From the NCBI RefSeq assembly GCF_021440085.1, contig NZ_JAKCPW010000008.1:248001-312000 (forward strand): DNA of 64,000 nt, given 5' to 3'. Each line of letters opens with the position of its first letter. Within the stretch, counting starts at the first letter, position 1. Source of the stretch: Dyadobacter sp. CY261 (lineage in GTDB: Bacteria > Bacteroidota > Bacteroidia > Cytophagales > Spirosomataceae). The position numbers and the translations under genes are program-made. Under the pieces are notes generated by a model. That model was not told the DNA's origin and made no database searches. It worked only from the letters and a program-made list of their open reading frames with translations. This document shows positions 1 to 9,769 of this stretch, piece by piece.

Positions 1-843
1 CACATCCACCCCGCCCGACAGTGAAACCGACACATTCAATTTTCCGGATTTGCCTCTTTTGGTCGTAATGATAATGGCACCATTTGAAGCCCGAAGCCCG
101 TAAAGTGCCGTAGCAGCAGGTCCTTTCAGAACTGAAATACTTTCGATATCGTCCGGATTGATGTCGGCTGCGCGATTGGTATTTGCGAATTGCTCGGCGG
201 CCCCAGGCGAGGCCGTACCCGCGCTGGGCAAAGGGTTTCCAGCCGTGGTGGCATTACTGATGATGATGCCGTCTATCACGAACAACGGCTGGTTGTCGGC
301 ACTGCCACTGAGTGAGGTGATGCCCCTCAGGATGATATTCACCCCTGCACCCGGAGCACCGCCCGAGCCGGTAATCACCGCACCGGCGATCTTGCCCTGC
401 AGTGCCCCTACCATATTCGGATTACCCGATTCCCTGATCTCATCCGATCGGATCGATTGCACCGAATACCCGATCGCCCGCTTTTCCTGTGTCTGACCGA
501 GCGCGGTTACGACCACCTCGTCGAGCATCGACACATCGGACTCCAACTGTACATTAAGCTTGGAGCGTTGACTGCCGAGTAGCAACTCATACTTTTTGAA
601 CCCGATAAAACTAAAAATCAGCGTCTTCCCCGGCGCTACCTGAATGGAATACTCTCCTTTCTCATCGGTCAAAGTTCCCTGGGAAGTCCCTTTGATACTT
701 ACGCTCACGCCCGGGATCTCTATGCCATCCTTGTCTGTAACCTTTCCCGTTACAGATCCGTTTTGTGCCCGCGCGGCATTCAAGCAAATCGCCAAAGCCA
801 GGCATAGCAACACGAAGTTGTTGTGAAGTAATCTTTTCATCAT
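1..843 (-). CDS. SusC/RagA-type TonB-linked outer membrane receptor, N-terminal part
   Basis: Only the first 281 codons are in the window; the gene runs off the left edge. The protein starts with two adjacent Met codons and a signal peptide of about 26 residues ending ARA-QN. A carboxypeptidase-regulatory-like (beta-sandwich) domain follows at roughly residues 27-115 (GSVTGKVTDKDG, then GVSVSIKGTSQGTLTDEKGEY). Next comes the SusC hallmark VVVTALGQTQEKRAIGYSVQ, and a plug domain with GVNIILRGI and a LKGPAATALYG segment. Family knowledge: such receptors import glycans or other large ligands with a SusD lipoprotein, which would lie beyond the edge. The substrate cannot be told. The gene is divergent from the BlaI/BlaR pair. 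Confidence 0.93.
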   Translation of the reverse strand, partial: MMKRLLHNNFVLLCLALAICLNAARAQNGSVTGKVTDKDGIEIPGVSVSIKGTSQGTLTDEKGEYSIQVAPGKTLIFSFIGFKKYELLLGSQRSKLNVQLESDVSMLDEVVVTALGQTQEKRAIGYSVQSIRSDEIRESGNPNMVGALQGKIAGAVITGSGGAPGAGVNIILRGITSLSGSADNQPLFVIDGIIISNATTAGNPLPSAGTASPGAAEQFANTNRAADINPDDIESISVLKGPAATALYGLRASNGAIIITTKRGKSGKLNVSVSLSGGVDV

Positions 844-1014
844 GAATTAGTCAGGTGTCGTTATATGATACATGTAATTTACAATTGATTCTTTAAAAAG
901 TATCAATAAAATCACCCATAAGACAACAAAAGGTAACATATGGATTAACCATCGGTGCGTTCATGGCCCAATCCATCCATATTTTGTCCTTCCTAAACCA
1001 GAAAAAATATTATT

Positions 1015-1049
1015 ACTAGAAAAATAGTTTGTTAACTATAAAAATAGTT
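1015..1049 (+). promoter_or_regulatory. Tandem BlaI-type operators, ACTA-N6-TAGT twice
   Basis: Two copies of ACTA-N6-TAGT lie at 1015-1028 and 1035-1048, exactly 20 bp apart, so they face the same side of the helix. The second is embedded in a longer perfect dyad, AACTAT-AAAA-ATAGTT (1034-1049). They end 15 bp before the ATG of the BlaI-type repressor gene. BlaI/MecI proteins bind short dyads as dimers, so autoregulation is the simplest reading (inference). Confidence 0.7.
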
Positions 1050-1063
1050 TTCATATTTGCTGT

Positions 1064-1432
1064 ATGGAACTTGAAAAGTTGACCAACAAGGAAGAAGAAG
1101 TCATGCAGGTGCTATGGAAGCTAGGCGCTGCATTTGTGAAGGACATGCTTCCGCTTTTTACCGAGCCAAGGCTGCATTACAATACGCTTTCCACCATGAT
1201 CCGGAACCTGGAAGAAAAGGGCTACGTAGCGCACCGGCAGTTCGGGAATACCTATGAATATTTTCCGGTCGTGACCCAGGAGGATTATCAGAATCATTTT
1301 GTACTGAACAAAGTCGTTGGCGGGTACTTCAATGACTCGTACAAAGACCTGGTGGCCTATTTTGCAAAACAGGAAAAGGTTACTCCGGATGATTTGAGAG
1401 ACATTATCCGGATGATTGAAGAAGGAGAGTAA
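1064..1432 (+). CDS. BlaI/MecI/CopY-family transcriptional repressor
   Basis: The 122-residue protein has the family's usual length and its N-terminal winged helix: LTNKEEEVMQVLWKLG begins helix 1, and YNTLSTMIRNLEEKGYV is the recognition helix and the start of the wing. The C-terminal half is the dimerisation helix region. Family knowledge: it represses its operon until a membrane M56 protease partner triggers its cleavage. That partner follows 32 bp downstream, and two dyad operators precede the gene. Ligand and inducer are unknown; many Bacteroidota carry such pairs unrelated to beta-lactamase, and none is visible here. Confidence 0.93.
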   Translation: MELEKLTNKEEEVMQVLWKLGAAFVKDMLPLFTEPRLHYNTLSTMIRNLEEKGYVAHRQFGNTYEYFPVVTQEDYQNHFVLNKVVGGYFNDSYKDLVAYFAKQEKVTPDDLRDIIRMIEEGE

Positions 1433-1464
1433 AGTATTGATGTATCCATTAATCCACCGATTTT

Positions 1465-3216
1465 ATGCTGATCCCTTACCTTATGAAAGTCAGCCTGGTA
1501 CTGGCTGTCCTCACGCTCGCGTACCGCTGGCTGATCCAGTTTGAAACATTCTCGAAATTGAACCGTGTTTTGCTATGGCTGAATGTCGTGGTGTCCTGGA
1601 CATTACCGCTTGTTTCACTGCCCGATTGGGGGCCGGTCGAAGTCCAAAGCGGGTTTCATCATAGCCTTCCAAAAGTCGTTGGAAAAATACCGATCCTGGC
1701 GGAGCCCTTAGCGGTTATGCAATCCGAAACTTTCAAAGCACCAGCTTCTGTCACGCATTCCTCCATGTCAATAACCGATTGGCTATTGATTATTTACCTG
1801 ACTGGCGTGGTTGTTCTGGCTGTTTATTTTATTTTCCAGATTGGCCGCCTGTTCCTGCTCGTGGCGAAAGGCCGCCGAGAGCACTGGGATCACGAAATAA
1901 CTGTTGTTTGCGTGCGGGGCAGCACACCTTATTCATTTTTCAAATGGATCATACTCGATCCGGAAAAGCATTCAGGATCGGAACGGGACAATATCCTGGC
2001 ACATGAAGCCGAACACGCCAGGCAATGCCACAGCGCCGACCTGCTAGTAGCAGAAATGCAGCGAATTTGTTTGTGGTTTAATCCATTCTCATGGATTCAT
2101 CAGAAGCTGGTGCAAGAAAACCTCGAATACCTCGCCGACCGGGCCGTGCTGGACAATGGCTTTGAAAAGAAACAATACCAATACAACCTGCTCAATACGG
2201 CCCTGCGTACACGCGAACTGCCATTGACAAACTCTTTTGCACAGTCGCTACTCAAAAAACGCATTAAAATGATGAACCGGAAACCTTCACATTATCTGGT
2301 TTGGGGGAAATATGTGGTTGTGCTTGCATTGATTTATATTTCATCGGCATTTGTGGCACCCTACCGCGAACAGATTGTCGAGTTGGCACCGGCAGAGATC
2401 AAGCCGCTCGTGCAGCCCCTCATCGGGGAAGTGATCGTTACCACTCCGACAACGAAATACTCGACGGAGGATCAGCTGGAAATGAAAGCGAAACCAGATA
2501 AGAAGCAAATAGTTGCGCCCGCCGATACCATTCAGGAGACACCCGAATCCCAGCCAAAAGTGAAAGGGGTATTGATTGTTAATCAAACTTTGTATTGGGC
2601 GATCACGCCACTTACTACCTGGGAAGAAATCAATGAAATTAAGGCTGCTATACAGAAATTCGGGCAGGATTTCCAAATCAATAAGATACAGTTCGATCCT
2701 TTGCAGCAATATATCACGTCAATATCGGTAAGGATCAACACGAAAAATGGATCCGGTTCAGGCGAGGAACATGGTTCTAACGAATTTGAGCCTATGAAGG
2801 GCTATTCAGGCTACGTCGCGAAGCAGGGACATGGAATGGGAGCGCTTCCGCCCGACGCGCTCAGTAAAGAAATGGAGCAAGACTATCAGAAAGCACTTGC
2901 CATAGCCAAGGAAAATGAGGTTGCTTATTTCGAGTACAAGCTTGCGCGAGGCTTTGGCCCACATAGCTCAACCACGTTTCCCAGGAAGCTTCTGGAAGGC
3001 CCCTCGGCTGAACAATTTTTCAGCAAAAACGGGATCGGAAAATCTTCCGGGAGTACCTTGCGCATTTCAGAATATCATAAGAATGCAACGCTCTATCTGA
3101 ACACGAACACCGCCACATTCTCCGAACTCAATGAAGTCCCTTTTTCAAAAGTTGAAAAGGTAAGTTTGCTGGAAGACAATGCCAGGCGAAAGTATATCAT
3201 CGTTTATGCCCGTTAA
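1465..3216 (+). CDS. M56-family (BlaR1-like) membrane metallopeptidase sensor
   Basis: The 583-residue protein has an N-terminal membrane region (helices near residues 5-22, 33-52, 104-130) and a cytosolic zinc protease loop with HEAEH at 180-184. EYLADRAVLDNG further on probably supplies the third zinc ligand. Another membrane helix lies near 280-300. The remaining ~280 residues should be extracytoplasmic and do not resemble the penicillin-binding sensor of true BlaR1. Family knowledge: signal perceived outside activates the protease, which inactivates the BlaI-type partner encoded just upstream. What the C-terminal domain senses is unknown. Confidence 0.9.
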   Translation: MLIPYLMKVSLVLAVLTLAYRWLIQFETFSKLNRVLLWLNVVVSWTLPLVSLPDWGPVEVQSGFHHSLPKVVGKIPILAEPLAVMQSETFKAPASVTHSSMSITDWLLIIYLTGVVVLAVYFIFQIGRLFLLVAKGRREHWDHEITVVCVRGSTPYSFFKWIILDPEKHSGSERDNILAHEAEHARQCHSADLLVAEMQRICLWFNPFSWIHQKLVQENLEYLADRAVLDNGFEKKQYQYNLLNTALRTRELPLTNSFAQSLLKKRIKMMNRKPSHYLVWGKYVVVLALIYISSAFVAPYREQIVELAPAEIKPLVQPLIGEVIVTTPTTKYSTEDQLEMKAKPDKKQIVAPADTIQETPESQPKVKGVLIVNQTLYWAITPLTTWEEINEIKAAIQKFGQDFQINKIQFDPLQQYITSISVRINTKNGSGSGEEHGSNEFEPMKGYSGYVAKQGHGMGALPPDALSKEMEQDYQKALAIAKENEVAYFEYKLARGFGPHSSTTFPRKLLEGPSAEQFFSKNGIGKSSGSTLRISEYHKNATLYLNTNTATFSELNEVPFSKVEKVSLLEDNARRKYIIVYAR

Positions 3217-3219
3217 TGC

Positions 3220-3255
3220 AAGAAGGCAGCTCTGCTGGGCTGCCTTCTTCATTTT
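3220..3255. terminator. Intrinsic terminator between the convergent M56 and phosphomutase genes
   Basis: AAGAAGGCAGC (3220-3230) pairs perfectly with GCTGCCTTCTT (3239-3249) around an 8-nt loop. It starts 3 bp after the M56 stop codon and is followed by CATTTTG. The complementary strand also has T-rich flanks, so it may serve the convergent gene too. Confidence 0.75.
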
Positions 3256-3272
3256 GACCGATTGAGAAAACT

Positions 3273-5036
3273 TTATTTCAAGTTCAACTCCTCGCCAATG
3301 GCCTTCACTTTATCTTTCAATGAAGCGTAGACGCTATCGAAATCCTCGTTCTTTTCCAGCGCCGCGCGCACGCCCACGTAAAACTTGATCTTCGGCTCAG
3401 TACCGGATGGGCGGCAGGTGAATTTCGTGCCGTCTTCGGTGAAAAACTGCAACACGTTTGATGACTCGATTCCCATTTCGCCCGAAGGAATGGATGCGGT
3501 CGCGTTAGTTTTGAAATCGGTTGTGGTTAATGCCTTGTAATCGTCCATTCTCACCACTGGTGATCCCTGGATGGTTTTTGGCGGGTTAGTGCGGAAGTCA
3601 GCCATCATTTGCTGAATTTCGTCAGCACCGGATTTACCCTTTTTGGTCAGTGAAATCAGCCCTTCATAATAGAAACCGAACTGTTTGTAGATCTCCATCA
3701 GCATATCGAAAAGGCTCAGACCTTTATCTTTCGCATAGGCCGTCAGTTCGGCGATCATTGCGCAGGAAGCGATCGCATCCTTGTCGCGCACCGCGTCACC
3801 GATCAGGTAGCCGTAGCTTTCTTCACCGCCGCCGATAAACTGCTCCTGTCCCTCTTTCTCGCGAATCACTTGTGCGATGTATTTGAAGCCGGTGAGCGTA
3901 TTATAGCATTTCACATCGTAGGCCGCCGCCATTTTGTCAATCAGGTCGGTAGTAACGATGGTTTTGCACACGAACTGTGTGCCGGTAAGTTTGCCTGCGT
4001 CCTTCCATGCATTCAGAAGATAGTAAATAAGAACACTGGCTGTCTGGTTACCATTCAGAAGTTGAATTTCACCGTGGTGGTTTTTCACCGCGATACCCAC
4101 GCGGTCCGAATCAGGATCGGTACCCATTACCAGGTCCGCATCGATTTCCTTCGCCTTTTCAACGGCTTTGGACATCGCTTCGCTTTCTTCCGGGTTTGGA
4201 TAAACGACCGTCGGGAACTGGCCATTGCCCTTTGGCTCAGCTTGCTCTTCGATCACGGTTACCGCCTCGAAACCCATTTTCGCCAGCAACTGCGGCACGA
4301 GGGTCACCCCTGTTCCGTGCAATGGCGTATAAACGATTTTCAAATCCTTCTGACGCTCCAATGCACCTTTTGAGATCGAAAGCGATAAAATGTGGTCAAT
4401 ATATTTATCATCTACATCCGCACCGATTTTGGTAATTTTCGAGCTATCGCCGTCAAATTTCACCTGGTCGATGGAGGTAATGGCATTTACTTCGTTGATA
4501 ATGTTCGTATCGTGCGGCGCCACTACCTGCGAACCGTCGTCCCAGTAAGCCTTGTAGCCGTTATATTCTTTCGGGTTGTGCGAAGCAGTTACCACCACTC
4601 CACTTTTGCATCCCAGCAAACGGATCGCAAATGAAAGCTCCGGCGTAGGGCGCAGCGCTTCGAAAAGGTATACCGAAATGCCGTTAGCGGAGAAAATATC
4701 GGCAATGATCTTCGCGAACTCATCCGATTTGATACGGCTGTCATATGCTACGGCCACGCTCTTTTCCTCGTTCGGGAATGCCTGGTTGAGGTAATTTGCC
4801 AATCCCTGTGTTGCGGTACCCACAGTGTAGCGGTTCATGCGGTTGGAACCGATGCCAATAAGCCCTCTCAATCCGCCTGTTCCGAATTCGAGGTCTTTAT
4901 AAAAAGCATCTGTCAGTTCAGTATCGTTGCCTTCATCAATCAGTTGTTGAATGGATTGTTTTGTATCGATATCGTAATCACCGTTGAGCCAGCTGCTCAC
5001 CTTGGTCATCACATTCGGTTCCAATTTTGCAGTCAT
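3273..5036 (-). CDS. Phospho-sugar mutase (phosphoglucomutase/phosphomannomutase family)
   Basis: The 587-residue protein carries all alpha-D-phosphohexomutase signatures. The phosphoserine loop is TASHNPKEYNGYK, with Ser152. The metal-binding loop is GTDPDSDRVG, the sugar loop GEESYGY, and the C-terminal phosphate-binding loop RPSGTEPKIKFYVG. It interconverts hexose 1- and 6-phosphates in the cytosol; the length is that of the larger PgmB-like branch. It lies 51 bp downstream of the GH63-type glucosidase on the same strand, which suggests joint use of released glucose. Glucose versus mannose preference cannot be read from the sequence. Confidence 0.95.
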   Translation of the reverse strand: MTAKLEPNVMTKVSSWLNGDYDIDTKQSIQQLIDEGNDTELTDAFYKDLEFGTGGLRGLIGIGSNRMNRYTVGTATQGLANYLNQAFPNEEKSVAVAYDSRIKSDEFAKIIADIFSANGISVYLFEALRPTPELSFAIRLLGCKSGVVVTASHNPKEYNGYKAYWDDGSQVVAPHDTNIINEVNAITSIDQVKFDGDSSKITKIGADVDDKYIDHILSLSISKGALERQKDLKIVYTPLHGTGVTLVPQLLAKMGFEAVTVIEEQAEPKGNGQFPTVVYPNPEESEAMSKAVEKAKEIDADLVMGTDPDSDRVGIAVKNHHGEIQLLNGNQTASVLIYYLLNAWKDAGKLTGTQFVCKTIVTTDLIDKMAAAYDVKCYNTLTGFKYIAQVIREKEGQEQFIGGGEESYGYLIGDAVRDKDAIASCAMIAELTAYAKDKGLSLFDMLMEIYKQFGFYYEGLISLTKKGKSGADEIQQMMADFRTNPPKTIQGSPVVRMDDYKALTTTDFKTNATASIPSGEMGIESSNVLQFFTEDGTKFTCRPSGTEPKIKFYVGVRAALEKNEDFDSVYASLKDKVKAIGEELNLK

Positions 5037-5087
5037 AATTAAGTTAAATAGAATTTATTAAGAGAATTTAAAGTGTTCGCATTGTGC

Positions 5088-7778
5088 CTATTTGCTGATC
5101 TCCACTTCCTCTTTCTCGATCGCTGAAAAAGATTCTTTAGCAGTTTTGTGGATCAGTTCGGCTACCAGGCCGGTCCAGCCAGTCTGATGGCTTGCACCGC
5201 ACCCGCGGCCGTTATCCCCATGGAAATATTCGTAGAAAAGAACGTGTTCGTTAAAGTTCGGATCTTTCTGCATTTTCTCATCATGGCCATACACCGCCCT
5301 TTTTCCTTCCGAATCCTTCTTGAAAATGTCGATCAGGCGGCAGGCAATAGCCAATGCTGCTTCTTTGATCGTCGTCAGATTACCAGAGTTGGTCGGGTAT
5401 TCGATCATGAAATCCTCGCCATAATAGGTGTGGAATTTCATTAATGAATCAAAAATGAGGTAATTCAACGGAAACCAGATCGGCCCGCGCCAGTTGGAAT
5501 TACCACCCATGATGTCGGTCAATGCTTCGGCAGGGGTGTAATCTACCTGCAAAACCTCTCCATTGATATAAAATTTATAGGGATTCTGCTCGTGGTACTT
5601 GGACAATGCCCGCACGCCATAATCTGACAGGAATTCGTTCTCGTCGAGCATCCGCTTCATGATCATCTTCATCCGGTGACCGCGAAGTATCGAAAGCAGC
5701 CTGTTCTCACCCTTACCCGATTCAAACCACCGCGAAATCAATCGCGCCAGATCGGGCCGGTTTGCCAATACCCATTCCACCCGCCGTTTAAAAACAGGCA
5801 TCTTGTCCAAATTCTGAGGATCGAGGATTTCAACTGCAAAAAGCGGTATCAGCCCTACGATCGAGCGCACTTTCAGAAGAATGCTCTGCCCATTCGGAAT
5901 ATGGATCACATCGTAATAGAACTGGTCTTCTTCATCCCAAAGACTAATCGAGGAGCTTTTCCCCCCAATCGATTCCATTGCACCGGCGATGTGCAGGAAG
6001 TGTTCAAAAAATTTGGAAGCCATATCCTGATAAACCGGATGCACCAATGCAATTTCAACCGAAATGCGGAGCATATTGAGCGTGTACATCGCCATCCAGC
6101 CAGTCGCGTCGGCCTGTTGTAACTTGCCACCGAAAGGCATAGGCGTCGAGCGATCGAACACACCAATATTATCCAGCCCAAGAAAGCCTCCGCTGAAAAT
6201 ATTATTGCCCGTATCGTCCTTCTGGTTGACCCACCAGGTAAAATTCAGCAGCAGTTTGTGGAAGATCTTTTCCAAAAATTCGATGTCCCCTACCCCATTG
6301 TTCTGCTCCCGGTCGATCTCGTACACTTTCCAGGTTGCCCAACCGTGCACCGGCGGGTTGACATCGGAGAAGTTCCACTCGTAGGCTGGTATCTGCCCGT
6401 TGGGGTGCATGTAGTACTCACGCAGAAGGATTTCCAATTGCCTTTTGGCAAAATCAGCATCCACCCTCGCCAATGGCACGCAATGGAAGGCAAGATCCCA
6501 GGCTGCAAACCAGGGATATTCCCATTTATCGGGCATTGAGATGATATTGGCCGCATAAAGATGTTTCCACCCCGAGTTACGCCCCCATTTCCGACCTTGA
6601 TTTGGTCCGGGCTGTGCGGGATCGCCTTTCAGCCATTCATACACGTTATAATAATAGAACTGCTTGCTCCAAAGCATCCCAGCGTACGCCTGACGTTGGA
6701 TTGAGCGAAGATCACTGTCGGCGACATCGCGTTGCAGATCGTCATAAAACTCGTCGGCCTCGCGGATACGCTTATTAAAAAGGTCTTCGAAACCGCCAAA
6801 TGGCTCCGAAATAGAATGATTTACAAAACGTAAACGAAACGTAGCACTCTCACCGCCTTTAATGGTCTTGGTAAAACGCGCTGCGGCTTTGGTGCCTATG
6901 TTATTGGGGTTAACGGTGTTTGTCTTCTGCCCGCTGACAATATAATCGTTAATACCGTCTTTCGGATAAGCTGTATTGTTGGCCGTGCCGTACAGCTTTT
7001 TGAAATTCGTTTCGTTCTCGCAAAACAGCAATTCATCCGCACCGTCAAGATAGAGGTTATATTTCCCGTGTTTGCGGTGCGTTACTTCGATCAGCCGGTT
7101 TGAAATACCGTTCATGATCGGTTTGTAGTTGAATGCCTCGTAACCCCACGACCACGTGTTCCGGAACATGATCGTCGGTAGCACCGTAATCGGCGCATCC
7201 TCTTTGCCACGGTTGAAAACCGTTACTTTCATAAGAATATCCTCTTCGTCGGTTTTGGCATGCTCGATGAAGATATCGAAGTACTCGTCGTTATCGAACA
7301 CACCTGTGTCCATGATCTCATACTCCGGATCCTGTTTGCCCCGCCGACCATTCTCCTGCCTTAGCTTGTCGTAGGGAAAAAGCTGCTGCGGATATTTGTA
7401 AAGCATTTTGGTGTACGAATGCGTGGGCGTACTATCGAGATAATAATACATTTCCTTCACATCCTCTCCATGGTTAGATTCCCTGTTGGTGAGACCGAAA
7501 ATCCGCTCTTTCAATATTTTGTCCTTATGATTCCAGAATCCGAACGAAAGGCATATATGTTGCTTATTATCAGAAAAACCACCGATCCCATCTTCTCCCC
7601 AGCGGTATGCTTTGGAAAGGGCCATTTCGTGGGTAATGTAATTCCAGGCGTCGCCATTACCACTGTAATCCTCGCGAACGGTCCCCCATTGGCGTTCAGA
7701 CAGGTAAGGCCCCCACTTTTTCCATCCCTTATTTTCTTTCTGAAGACGCAATCTAACTTTTTCAGCTCCCTGTGCCAT
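5088..7778 (-). CDS. GH63-type (MGH1-like) glucosidase
   Basis: With the start at 7778 (MAQGAEKVRLRLQ) the protein has 896 residues. The open frame continues 50 codons upstream but reads as hydrophobic, low-complexity sequence, so the internal ATG is preferred. There is no signal peptide, so the enzyme is probably cytosolic. Motifs typical of bacterial GH63 proteins are present: YLSERQWGTVREDYS near the start, PDKWEYPWFAAWDLAFHC in the (alpha/alpha)6 barrel, NGQIPAYEWNFSDVNPPVH, and a late GNSNWRGPIWFPLNYL. Family knowledge: inverting alpha-glucosidase; bacterial substrates include short alpha-glucosides or glucosylglycerate-like compounds. The phosphohexomutase follows downstream. Confidence 0.9.
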   Translation of the reverse strand: MAQGAEKVRLRLQKENKGWKKWGPYLSERQWGTVREDYSGNGDAWNYITHEMALSKAYRWGEDGIGGFSDNKQHICLSFGFWNHKDKILKERIFGLTNRESNHGEDVKEMYYYLDSTPTHSYTKMLYKYPQQLFPYDKLRQENGRRGKQDPEYEIMDTGVFDNDEYFDIFIEHAKTDEEDILMKVTVFNRGKEDAPITVLPTIMFRNTWSWGYEAFNYKPIMNGISNRLIEVTHRKHGKYNLYLDGADELLFCENETNFKKLYGTANNTAYPKDGINDYIVSGQKTNTVNPNNIGTKAAARFTKTIKGGESATFRLRFVNHSISEPFGGFEDLFNKRIREADEFYDDLQRDVADSDLRSIQRQAYAGMLWSKQFYYYNVYEWLKGDPAQPGPNQGRKWGRNSGWKHLYAANIISMPDKWEYPWFAAWDLAFHCVPLARVDADFAKRQLEILLREYYMHPNGQIPAYEWNFSDVNPPVHGWATWKVYEIDREQNNGVGDIEFLEKIFHKLLLNFTWWVNQKDDTGNNIFSGGFLGLDNIGVFDRSTPMPFGGKLQQADATGWMAMYTLNMLRISVEIALVHPVYQDMASKFFEHFLHIAGAMESIGGKSSSISLWDEEDQFYYDVIHIPNGQSILLKVRSIVGLIPLFAVEILDPQNLDKMPVFKRRVEWVLANRPDLARLISRWFESGKGENRLLSILRGHRMKMIMKRMLDENEFLSDYGVRALSKYHEQNPYKFYINGEVLQVDYTPAEALTDIMGGNSNWRGPIWFPLNYLIFDSLMKFHTYYGEDFMIEYPTNSGNLTTIKEAALAIACRLIDIFKKDSEGKRAVYGHDEKMQKDPNFNEHVLFYEYFHGDNGRGCGASHQTGWTGLVAELIHKTAKESFSAIEKEEVEISK

Positions 7779-7968
7779 TAATCTGTCAATTTTTCGAAAG
7801 GAATGAATTTCAATAATTACCCAATTTAGAAAACCGGTTTTCAAAAACACGACAAACCGGAAGAAAATTGAAAAAATTAACAATCCGGAGTCCTGTAATT
7901 TACGGGTATTCGAATACTTATAAATCACTCATAATGAGCACCAACTCGTCATCTTCCAAACACTGCAA

Positions 7969-9669
7969 TTACGATGTGGGAGAGTCCATTCGGGTAATTT
8001 CATAGGATACATCGCCAGCAAAAAAGGCAGTGATAGCAGCCGCTTTCTGCGAAGTCTCAGTCAGCAACGGGTGGCGTTCTTCGTGCAGCAATGCTTCAAC
8101 ATCCGAAACATACTCCTTGAACATCAACGGATTGGGAAGTTTATAGAACTGACCGTCTGCGGCTTTTAGTACCGGTACAGGTGTTACTTTTCCTTCGGCA
8201 TTCAGCAGGCCATAACGGCGTCTGGCTTCAATATAAGCCTCGTCGGTAGCGTCGAAGAAAATGTGCTCCGCCGACTTTTCCATGGCAACATTAGCAGCAA
8301 TGCGCACATCCAGCTTTTCGAGCAATGCCCTAAGCTCCCACGTTTGCTTACCAGTACGCACGCGCTCCCGCAAAGACTGGCGGATCAGGTAGGTTAACGC
8401 TTGGGTGACGTTGAGGCCTATTTCGGCCATTTGTTTGAAAATGAATGAAGTTGGGGACATACCCGGAATGGTGTTCGGGTCGTGGAGTAGGATCGTACCG
8501 TTTTCGGTCAGGAAGCCGTCAATCCGCACGCAGGCATTAATGCCAAGTTGCTGAAATACCGCGGCGATCATCTGTTGAATTTCCTGGTTCTTTTCCAGGG
8601 TCGTATCCACCGGTATGCGTTTGCGGCTGGCCCCTGGTTTATATTTTGCATTAAAATCGAAAACCTTTACCATTTTGATCACCTCGCTCGGCGGCAACGC
8701 GAGCGGTGAACCGTTATCAAACTGGATGCAGCCGCAGGAAAACTCCTGCCCGTTTATAAATTCCTCAATCAATACCTGGTCTTCCGCGTTGGAGCTGCTC
8801 AACAGCGCGTGGTCATTTCCATCTGAAAAATAGATTTCCAGCTCGCTGATTAATGTTGTGGGATGATAAATGGTTTTGCCATTAAAAACAACCGGGAAGC
8901 CGATGCCTTCATCCAGGTTTGCGATTTTCTGCCCCCAAGCCAATTTTTCAGCTTCGTCGAGCTCCTTCCACGTATCAGCATTCAATTCGATTTGAAAAAA
9001 GCATTGATTGACCGCCGAAACGAATTCTTCCAACGAATCCTCTTTCACGATTGCTACACCGATAGACGATCCCTGATGCGGTGCTTTGATCACCAACGGT
9101 AGGCCAAGATGCTTTTTCAGCACTTGAAAAAGCAATGGATATTCGTTAGGAACCCACTGGCTGTATTTGAGTGTCCAGCTTTTTTTCTCTTGCCCATTCA
9201 CCAGGGCTATCATCTCATTTTGCAATATTTTATCGATACCCACGGCGGAACCCATCAAACCCGGACCGCTATATGGGATTTTATACCACTCCAGCAAGCC
9301 CTGAATGGCGCCGTCTTCGCAATCAGGGCCGTGCATTGCCAGGAACGCGAAATCGAAATGATTTTTGAATTCAGCAGGGGAGATCAATTTTCCGGTTTCG
9401 ACGGGTATGTCGGCCACGGAGAGTTCCGGAAAAGATTCAATATAGGTTATAAAGCTGTCTTTTTGAATGCCCGGCGCAGGATAAAATTCCCGGATCTCGG
9501 ACAAATACATCAATTCGTTTTGTAACAGTATAAACCTTCCAAAGCTGTCTACAAAAACCGGTACCGGCTCAAAAAGTGACTTATCGAGGTATTCAAATGC
9601 CGTTTTACCACCTGCAAATGATATTTCCCGTTCGCGGGAAGGACCTCCAAAAAAAATTCCGATACGCAT
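7969..9669 (-). CDS. Enlarged D-alanine--D-alanine ligase-like ATP-grasp protein
   Basis: The 566-residue protein is far longer than ordinary Ddl (about 300-370). The N-terminal and central parts are recognisably Ddl: MRIGIFFGGPSREREIS, MHGPDCEDGAIQGLLE, GIDKILQNE, KAPHQGSSIGVAIV, and NTIPGMSPTSFIFKQMAEIG. The position that is usually Glu before the Asn metal ligand (E-x-N) is Asp here (HDPNT). Long insertions follow the Gly-rich loop, and about 140 extra residues follow the catalytic core. It could be a Ddl variant for peptidoglycan or a ligase with other substrates. No mur genes are nearby. A 190-bp spacer separates it from the glucosidase downstream. Confidence 0.8.
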   Translation of the reverse strand: MRIGIFFGGPSREREISFAGGKTAFEYLDKSLFEPVPVFVDSFGRFILLQNELMYLSEIREFYPAPGIQKDSFITYIESFPELSVADIPVETGKLISPAEFKNHFDFAFLAMHGPDCEDGAIQGLLEWYKIPYSGPGLMGSAVGIDKILQNEMIALVNGQEKKSWTLKYSQWVPNEYPLLFQVLKKHLGLPLVIKAPHQGSSIGVAIVKEDSLEEFVSAVNQCFFQIELNADTWKELDEAEKLAWGQKIANLDEGIGFPVVFNGKTIYHPTTLISELEIYFSDGNDHALLSSSNAEDQVLIEEFINGQEFSCGCIQFDNGSPLALPPSEVIKMVKVFDFNAKYKPGASRKRIPVDTTLEKNQEIQQMIAAVFQQLGINACVRIDGFLTENGTILLHDPNTIPGMSPTSFIFKQMAEIGLNVTQALTYLIRQSLRERVRTGKQTWELRALLEKLDVRIAANVAMEKSAEHIFFDATDEAYIEARRRYGLLNAEGKVTPVPVLKAADGQFYKLPNPLMFKEYVSDVEALLHEERHPLLTETSQKAAAITAFFAGDVSYEITRMDSPTS

Positions 9670-9769
9670 GTCTGATATTCCTGATTAATGCATTCCAATG
9701 ATGCCCGCAATATAAGCGACTAAACGGGACGAATCAATTTCCAGCTATTCAACGCGTGGATTAAAACGT

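Noticed and set aside
1064-3216. Reading the BlaI/BlaR-like pair as a beta-lactam resistance locus
   Set aside because: No beta-lactamase or PBP2a-like gene is adjacent, and the M56 protein lacks the penicillin-binding sensor domain.
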